10,462 bases of DNA, taken from JAJTHY01 sp964458795 (GTDB taxonomy: Bacteria > Pseudomonadota > Alphaproteobacteria > Rickettsiales > Midichloriaceae). The stretch covers positions 1 to 10,462 of the forward strand of contig CAYWJW010000054.1 in assembly GCA_964458795.1 (NCBI GenBank), given 5' to 3'. The position numbers and the translations under genes were made by a program. Below are positions 6,701-10,462 of this stretch, in pieces (position 1 is the first letter of the stretch; every line of letters begins with the position of its first letter). The notes under the pieces were generated by a model. The model was not told the origin of the DNA. It searched no databases and saw only the letters and a program-made list of their open reading frames with translations.

Positions 6701-7297
6701 AGCATGAATGACATCGCAAATGGTTCAAATCTCAGCAAAATTGGCAATGAATTATTGCAGTTTCAGAAAGCAAAGCTAATAGCAAAACATCAATACGAAC
6801 TAAGCATTTTATACCGAGGGCGTTACTCTACAGAGGATGCAATATATTCTCATAAAGAGGGTGATAGATTTATACTTATTGATGAGCACTTGAAAAAACT
6901 GGAGATACCAATATCTAGCATAGGACAGACTAAATATATAAAAGCAATAAGCTATGGGCAAACTCTTGGGCAGACAAAAGAGATAGAATTCATATATCAA
7001 GGTAATTGCTTAAAGGCATTCTCACCTGTAGGAATTCATATATCATCTAATCAAGAAGTATCTTGGATGCGTCGCAACCGCATATTAACGGATTTTAGAG
7101 ATTACACAGATATCCCAAATGAAATGACGCATGAACGATATTTAGTACAATTGTTGGATCCAAATAATAATGTAATTGAAACAGTACATACTACAGAGAG
7201 ATCTCTTAAGGTAGAGCAATCATGCAGGTCAATAAGGATTTGCCAACTCAATAATTTAGGAATGGAGGGCTACTATGCACAAATAAAAATTAAATAA
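3701..7297 (+). CDS. GTA baseplate hub 'megatron' (g15-type) with TIM-barrel domain
   Basis: The product is 1198 residues, near the roughly 1300 of alphaproteobacterial GTA g15 proteins, which form the tail-tip hub and contact the recipient surface. The N-terminus (1-41) is Gly/Ala-rich and hydrophobic, as in the family. Residues of about 265-680 form the GTA TIM-barrel (glycoside-hydrolase-like) domain, with the hallmarks YAADWSEYHH (from about 465), WFTEYGFPSVD (575-585), NQPNVFYDP and FLWCWDARPYPYWPDL (from about 637). Glu426 (IGSEF) and Glu578 (WFTEYG) sit where clan GH-A enzymes carry their acid/base and nucleophile, so glycan cleavage is possible. Residues of about 735-900 match the phage-tail hub domain (Phage-tail_3 type). 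The remainder is beta-rich and diverged. The reading frame is intact over 3.6 kb, which argues against decay. No other GTA capsid or tail gene is in the window. Confidence 0.9.
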   Translation: MASIVLSGLAATAGSFAGGAFGTAAGRLLGAFAGSIIDNKLFANTVRSSSNGPRLKDLSIQTAAYGLSIPIIFGTVRTSGNIIWARPLKETPTMQRYSGRTKGSKVIHDRTEYEYHASFAVSICEGAIDEVVRIYAGQEQIQPSLYNIRIYKGCEMQMPDPMIESFEGVGKTPAFRGQAYAVFEDFPLAEFGNYLPNFNFEVRKRTSSSFEQTAEDLIKSVIIIPGGGEYVYDTVAQYKSIGSEVAGIWCPLGMPKNLNQSTNSTKTNAIVAIDQLQKTLPKVEWVAVVVNWFSTSLNIKDCKIMPGVEYSDDSTRTHPDPWSVYQYSRNNAHQISVTNCQPNYGGTINDSSLIRFIDELKSRGLKVMIYPMVFMDLPDKPWRGKISGDAIYVNEFFKSIKGYNNFITHYCELLKGKVDALVIGSEFKSLTSIQAEDNSFPAVAHLVDLARTCREIVGKNTIITYAADWSEYHHTENGWYHLDALWASDDIDVIGIDSYFPLSNSQHSVYNIDEIIRGWDKGEGYTFYYTDTARTQTKPLNPEHAWKNIRWWWENYHINPDGLPTMWKPRSKKIWFTEYGFPSVDCCTNQPNVFYDPKARIANFPIHSKGIVDFKAQRNAIIATELKWQNSDMVEQKFLWCWDARPYPYWPDLSNMWSDGGCWQKGHWVQGKIGHSTLAGVIEDLSYRTGLTDKHIACSEIQDTIDGLVIDSQSPAKSIIEILQKAYKFDTVEKDGRIHFSPPTKKDPIEIASCEIAKVDDKPIISLSRTQEIELPQKLDINYIDIGRNYQISNQHSLWSSAKSMEKISIDLPLAMSQSSARLIAENCIHDLWASRNNYSFYLTQKYLNLVPGDIIKIVPSIDLPIKIVSMRIGKNNLIKIEGTSYKPFKKTIGYGDEAIYKVSEFIPISPTRLEILDIPLFAHDESCILVGACASTENWNGTTLFASSIKGSSYNEYAYIDTLATTGHAITKLPPHNTSLIDYKSRVIVNIEHGELISVSMNDIANGSNLSKIGNELLQFQKAKLIAKHQYELSILYRGRYSTEDAIYSHKEGDRFILIDEHLKKLEIPISSIGQTKYIKAISYGQTLGQTKEIEFIYQGNCLKAFSPVGIHISSNQEVSWMRRNRILTDFRDYTDIPNEMTHERYLVQLLDPNNNVIETVHTTERSLKVEQSCRSIRICQLNNLGMEGYYAQIKIK

Positions 7298-7355
7298 TTG
7301 TTGAACCTATTGAAATTGCTGGTAAATTTATTAATGAAGGGATTGGGTTTATATT

Positions 7356-7676
7356 ATGGAACACACTGCAATCATAAATAAAGATGAGCTAAAGCTTTCC
7401 CTAGAAGGGAAATTCACCTTTGCAGACAGCAAATCCTTTAATGAAATCCTAAAGGATATAAGCAACAGCACTTACAAGAAGGTTATAATAGACTTAGGTT
7501 CTGTTGATTTTATTGATTCAGCAGCTCTTGGTATCCTTCTCTTAGCTCGTGATAAATGCGATAAAAGCAGCACGTCTTTAGTGGTAAGAAATCCTAAGGG
7601 TCAAGTACGTCAAATGTTCGATATATCCAGGTTTTCTGATCTATTTAAGATCGAGCAAGATAAAAGTAAGGATTAG
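7356..7676 (+). CDS. STAS-domain protein (anti-sigma factor antagonist type)
   Basis: The product is 106 residues, a single STAS domain of the SpoIIAA/RsbV kind. The motif DFIDSAALGILLLARD (51-66) carries the phosphoacceptor Ser55. In the family, a kinase/anti-sigma protein phosphorylates this serine, and the unphosphorylated form releases a sigma factor or other target. The N-terminal strand region LKLSLEGKFTF and the final helix region fit the fold. There is no membrane segment, so it is cytosolic and not the STAS tail of a transporter. It starts 58 bases after the GTA hub gene with no obvious terminator between, so read-through is likely. GAAGG lies 15 bases upstream, which makes a weak ribosome site. 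No kinase partner is present in the window. Other roles, such as MlaB-like lipid transport, cannot be excluded, but no mla genes are nearby. Confidence 0.88.
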   Translation: MEHTAIINKDELKLSLEGKFTFADSKSFNEILKDISNSTYKKVIIDLGSVDFIDSAALGILLLARDKCDKSSTSLVVRNPKGQVRQMFDISRFSDLFKIEQDKSKD

Positions 7677-7702
7677 CCAAAAATCTAATTATTTGAAGCC
7701 CA

Positions 7703-7731
7703 TTGAATAACCCAGCTAAAGATGCTATATT
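7703..7731 (+). promoter_or_regulatory. Sigma70-type promoter of the SMR transporter gene
   Basis: TTGAAT (7703-7708), a 17-base spacer ending in ATGC, and TATATT (7726-7731) make a good promoter with an extended -10. The predicted leader is about 18 bases. GAGG at 7746-7749 is 6 bases before the ATG. The layout is almost the same as the promoter of the ubiquitin-like gene at 1063-1091. Confidence 0.7.
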
Positions 7732-7755
7732 GTGTGTGGTTTAACGAGGCTTTAA

Positions 7756-8088
7756 ATGACCAATTATTTATTTTTACTTATTGCAATTGTTAGTGAAGTT
7801 GCTGGCACTACAGCCTTAAAAGCAACTGAAGGCTTCACAAGATTTTGGCCATCCCTCATAACAATCATTGCGTATTGTGTAGCATTTTATTTTCTATCTC
7901 TTACGGTCAAAACCATACCAGTAGGAATCGCATATGCAATATGGGCGGCTCTAGGCATAGTTTTAATAACCGCTATAGCATGGCTTGTATATGACCAGGC
8001 AATGGATATTCCCGCAATTATAGGTTTAGCCTTGATAATTGCTGGCGTTCTGGTAATTAATATCTTTTCAAAAACCTTAGCTCATTAG
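7756..8088 (+). CDS. emrE: Small multidrug resistance (SMR) transporter, EmrE-like
   Basis: The product is a 110-residue, four-helix inner-membrane protein, exactly the length of E. coli EmrE. SMR dimers exchange protons for toxic cations such as quaternary ammonium compounds and dyes. The essential proton/drug-binding Glu14 is present in SEVAGTT, and the aromatic substrate-pocket residues Tyr40, Tyr60 and Trp63 are at the same positions as in EmrE. Helix 4 keeps Gly90 and Gly97 used in dimerisation. EGFTR, WPS, IPVGIAYAIW and PAIIG are near-identical to EmrE as I recall it, with about half of all positions the same. This favours the multidrug exporter branch over guanidinium (Gdx) or paired SMRs, and no second SMR gene is adjacent. 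It has its own promoter, and its stop overlaps that of the convergent metal ATPase by 4 bases. Confidence 0.93.
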   Translation: MTNYLFLLIAIVSEVAGTTALKATEGFTRFWPSLITIIAYCVAFYFLSLTVKTIPVGIAYAIWAALGIVLITAIAWLVYDQAMDIPAIIGLALIIAGVLVINIFSKTLAH

Positions 8089-9980
8089 TTTAAATCTGTC
8101 TTCACAGAATTGCTTAAGGTCAGCCTTAGCGCATAAAGTATAGATATAACATCAATACCTTCTTGAATTAATGCACCCATAACTGGCGGTATAAATCCGG
8201 CGGCTGCAAAGCCCATACCAATTATACTTAATATCATACCTCCAATCGCGCTTTGCATCGCTATTTTACGCATATCACCGCTTATGTGTATTAGTTCATC
8301 AACCTTATCTAATGTATTCTCTAACACAACGGCGCCGGCTGCTTCTGATGTTACTTCACTATATTGGCCAAAAGCAATGCCCACTGTTGCCGCAGTTAGA
8401 GCCGGTGCATCATTTATACCATCACCCATGAATAAGGTCGGAGCCATAGCAACCTCTGCTCGAACTATGGCTAGCTTTTGTTCAGGAGTTTGCGATGCAA
8501 GGGTAATTTTTATCCCTAAAAGTTTTGCAAGATACGTCACTTCAGCTTCGCGATCACCTGATACCAACATCACCTTATTAAACATATGCACGGGCGCCAA
8601 GTGCCCTATAAATGATTTGCTTTCCGCCCTTGGAGCATCTCGGAAGCGGAAAGTTGCTGCATATTTATTATCAATTAAGATTATACATTCAAGGCCTTCT
8701 GCAACTTCTGGAAGAAGTTTTGCAAACTTTGGGTTGCTTTGTAATAACTTTTTGCGATGAGTTACCCTTACTTCTCTCCCCTTTATAGTTCCAATTAGCC
8801 CCTGTCCTGGCTTTTCTGAAACAGCTACAACTTCCACAAATGCTAGTTTAGCTTTTTCTGCAGCACTGATAATTGCCCCTGCAAGGGGGTGTTTAGAGTA
8901 ACGCTCAAGGCTTGCTGCCATCTCTAGTACATTATCTCGCTCCACACCTTTTGCGGTTATAATCTCTGTAAGTTCAGGCTTGCCATAGGTTAGTGTACCT
9001 GTCTTATCGAATATGGCCGTTCGGCACGTAGGCAATCTTTCCAGCACTGTTGGGTCTTTTATTATGATCCCATGCCTTGCCGCCATAGATATAGCGCTTA
9101 TGATAGTAATAGGTATAGATATGAGTAGTGGACATGGAGTTGCAATTACTAGAACTGCTAAAAACCTAGTAGCATCGCCAAAAAAGTACCACGTAGCAAA
9201 TGCAACTATGAGTGCAAAAGGTGCGAATATTGCACCTAGCTGGTCCCCCAAACGACGCATAGCTGGCCTCTTTTGCTCCGCTTCTTGCATTACCTTCATT
9301 ATCGCCGCGTAGCGTGAATCTGATGCTAGTTTTTCAGCTCGTATTACCACCATAGATTCACCATTTATCGAGCCGGATAATACCGAAGCTCCAGCCACTT
9401 TCGGGATAAAATATGGCTCACCGGTCAAATACGACTCATCCATAGTACCATCACCCGAAATTACCACTCCATCAACTGGGCAGGTTTCATGTGGATAAAT
9501 TACTATGCTGTCTCCTATTTTGATATCATCCAGTGTAATATCTTCAATCTTCTTACCGATCATCCTATGGGCGTTAGATGGCATTCTACCTGCAAGTAGA
9601 AGCAATACTGAAGATGCTTTACGCATAGCGTAAGATTCCAACGACTGCCCTCCAGAGAGCATTAGTATAACCAAAACTCCGGCTAGATATTCATGCAATA
9701 TGGCAGCCACAATCACCGAAATAGCCGCTAGCATGTCAGCACCAAAATCACCCTTTACTACTTTTAGTAAAATTTGGAAAATGAGCGGGGTTCCTCCAGC
9801 TATGATAACTATAATTAGCGGTATATCATAAGCTTCTATCCCCCATATTCCGGGTATATTATAAATGTATTTAAGCAACAAATTTAGCGAGATAGATATA
9901 AGAGTAGCTGCAACTACCACCATCTGCCATTTAGACGCTTTAGGAGGTAGTAATTTGGACGCATCACTTACCATAAACAT
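8085..9980 (-). CDS. Heavy-metal translocating P1B-type ATPase (CPL subgroup)
   Basis: The product is a 631-residue inner-membrane pump that uses ATP to move a transition or heavy metal ion, most likely outward. Motifs in order: actuator TGEP (186-189), the ion-site motif CPL (Cys283-Pro284-Leu285) in helix 6, phosphorylation DKTGT with Asp325, the P1B-specific His364-Pro365, and GDGIND (519-524). The final helix contains QEGID (606-610). The pattern of two N-terminal helix pairs before the actuator domain fits P1B pumps. There is no N-terminal CxxC or His-rich metal-binding domain: only about 20 residues precede the first helix. CPL in place of CPC argues against a classical Cu(I) or Zn/Cd pump, so the metal cannot be assigned. 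The start could also be the ATG two codons in (9974). No Shine-Dalgarno is visible, and a -10 box lies only 11 bases upstream. Its end overlaps the SMR gene tail to tail. Confidence 0.93.
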   Translation of the reverse strand: MFMVSDASKLLPPKASKWQMVVVAATLISISLNLLLKYIYNIPGIWGIEAYDIPLIIVIIAGGTPLIFQILLKVVKGDFGADMLAAISVIVAAILHEYLAGVLVILMLSGGQSLESYAMRKASSVLLLLAGRMPSNAHRMIGKKIEDITLDDIKIGDSIVIYPHETCPVDGVVISGDGTMDESYLTGEPYFIPKVAGASVLSGSINGESMVVIRAEKLASDSRYAAIMKVMQEAEQKRPAMRRLGDQLGAIFAPFALIVAFATWYFFGDATRFLAVLVIATPCPLLISIPITIISAISMAARHGIIIKDPTVLERLPTCRTAIFDKTGTLTYGKPELTEIITAKGVERDNVLEMAASLERYSKHPLAGAIISAAEKAKLAFVEVVAVSEKPGQGLIGTIKGREVRVTHRKKLLQSNPKFAKLLPEVAEGLECIILIDNKYAATFRFRDAPRAESKSFIGHLAPVHMFNKVMLVSGDREAEVTYLAKLLGIKITLASQTPEQKLAIVRAEVAMAPTLFMGDGINDAPALTAATVGIAFGQYSEVTSEAAGAVVLENTLDKVDELIHISGDMRKIAMQSAIGGMILSIIGMGFAAAGFIPPVMGALIQEGIDVISILYALRLTLSNSVKTDLN

Positions 9981-9991
9981 CTGTTTTTATT

Positions 9992-9997
9992 AGTATA
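9992..9997 (-). promoter_or_regulatory. Possible -10 box giving a near-leaderless metal-ATPase mRNA
   Basis: TATACT on the minus strand ends 11 bases before the ATG at 9980. Transcription from it would start about 5 bases before the ATG, and no Shine-Dalgarno is present. No good -35 box is visible at 16-18 bases. Promoters further upstream remain possible. Confidence 0.3.
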
Positions 9998-10060
9998 TTT
10001 ACAACATGCCATAGTTTGCTAAATTCGTATAGTACTTTGAGTTTATTTATTAACTCCTTA

Positions 10061-10205
10061 GGGGATCTCACGTCGCCTATGGCTCCTCTGGATGACGATA
10101 ATACCCAACTTTCCGTCATCCTCAAACTAGCCTATGCGAGTTTGGGGATCTCATAAAGGTTATTACCTACTCCCCCTACTGAAATGCTCACGTCGTCCTC
10201 ACCTA
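10061..10205. repeat. Composite intergenic repeat cluster
   Basis: GGGGATCTCA occurs at 10061-10070 and 10144-10153. CTCACGTCG occurs at 10067-10075 and 10187-10195. GGATGACG at 10090-10097 is matched by its reverse complement CGTCATCC at 10114-10121. CCTATG also recurs, at 10076-10081 and 10131-10136. The block reads as two or three insertions of related palindromic units in different orientations. Such units resemble the dispersed palindromic elements of Rickettsiales, but copy number elsewhere cannot be seen from here. Confidence 0.7.
10118..10149. repeat. 11-bp stem hairpin within the repeat cluster
   Basis: ATCCTCAAACT (10118-10128) pairs with AGTTTGGGGAT (10139-10149), with one T-G wobble and a 10-base loop (AGCCTATGCG). 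No T-run follows on the plus strand, so it is better read as a repeat unit than a terminator. Confidence 0.65.
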
Positions 10206-10401
10206 CAAAGTCATAATTAAATAAAGATTTATTCACACTTCTCTTATCTTATATTTATCAGTATAGCTTGCAAAAAACCCTTATGGAAGTCCCTGCGTAA
10301 AATATTTTTCATACACCACGCTCTGGCCCTTATTTTATAGAAAAATCGAAATTTACTAACCACCTATACTTACCACAAGCATTGATCTACACTATATATG
10401 G

Positions 10402-10424
10402 ATACCGCTGTCAAGCAGCGGTAT
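10402..10424. repeat. Perfect 9-bp hairpin repeat, possibly terminator-like
   Basis: ATACCGCTG (10402-10410) and CAGCGGTAT (10416-10424) form a perfect stem with loop TCAAG. On the plus strand GACATTC separates it from five T residues, so it is a poor terminator at best. No plus-strand gene ends nearby. The sequence style fits a dispersed palindromic repeat. Confidence 0.6.
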
Positions 10425-10462
10425 GACATTCTTTTTATATCAATGCATTACTACTTTTTTCT

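Larger units (their letters stand above)
9981..10462. other. Gene-free region with mosaic repeats
   Basis: About 480 bases upstream of the metal ATPase gene hold no convincing coding region on either strand; the longest plus-strand frame noted is 25 codons and lies wholly in repeat sequence. No tRNA or other RNA gene is recognised. The left half (10061-10205) is made of related direct and inverted repeats, 10206-10400 is AT-rich with nothing I can support, and 10402-10424 is a clean hairpin. Confidence 0.6.

Noticed and set aside
3701..7297. Stand-alone glycoside hydrolase or integrated prophage tail fibre
   Set aside because: The domain order, the Gly/Ala-rich N-terminus and the preceding NlpC/P60 gene match the GTA g14-g15 pair, and there is no signal peptide or prophage integrase nearby.
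8284..9312. Plus-strand frames opposite the metal ATPase gene
   Set aside because: They are antisense to well-conserved ATPase motifs and show no family features or ribosome sites.
10079..10156. 25-codon plus-strand frame starting ATGGCTCCT
   Set aside because: It lies wholly within repeat sequence, is very short and has no ribosome site, so it is more likely a by-product of the repeats.
9981..10462. CRISPR array or tRNA gene in the gene-free region
   Set aside because: Repeats are short and irregularly spaced with no uniform spacers, and no cloverleaf with a T-loop motif could be found.

Overview
The window looks like chromosomal DNA from a low-GC alphaproteobacterium. The best fit is an intracellular Rickettsiales lineage; I cannot name the genus. 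The clues are a two-gene piece of an alphaproteobacterial gene transfer agent (GTA) separated from the rest of its cluster, a eukaryotic-type ubiquitin-like protein, compact housekeeping genes, and intergenic palindromic repeats of the kind scattered through Rickettsiales genomes. This assignment is inference from gene content, not from a database match.

Layout. Positions 76-3091 lie on the minus strand, read right to left: holA (DNA polymerase III delta subunit), tpiA (triosephosphate isomerase, overlapping holA by one base as TAATG), a palindromic repeat, a 66-residue unknown protein with a perfect Shine-Dalgarno sequence, and a 319-residue protein with an N-terminal ubiquitin-like domain and two C-terminal hydrophobic helices. 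This last gene has its own promoter, embedded in the end of the 66-residue gene.

Positions 3201-7676 lie on the plus strand: an NlpC/P60 peptidase (GTA g14 type), a 1198-residue GTA g15 'megatron' tail-tip/hub protein with a TIM-barrel domain, and a single-domain STAS (anti-sigma factor antagonist) protein. The peptidase and hub form the distal tail module. The STAS gene 58 bases downstream is notable because a STAS partner-switching system affects GTA production in Rhodobacter.

Positions 7756-9980 hold two convergent transport genes that overlap by 4 bases at their stops: an EmrE-type small multidrug resistance transporter (plus) and a heavy-metal P1B-type ATPase with a CPL motif and no N-terminal metal-binding domain (minus).

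Positions 9981-10462 contain no convincing gene. They hold a mosaic of direct and inverted repeats and a clean 9-bp hairpin. The strongest second-look item is the ubiquitin-like membrane protein, followed by the GTA tail module with its STAS neighbour.
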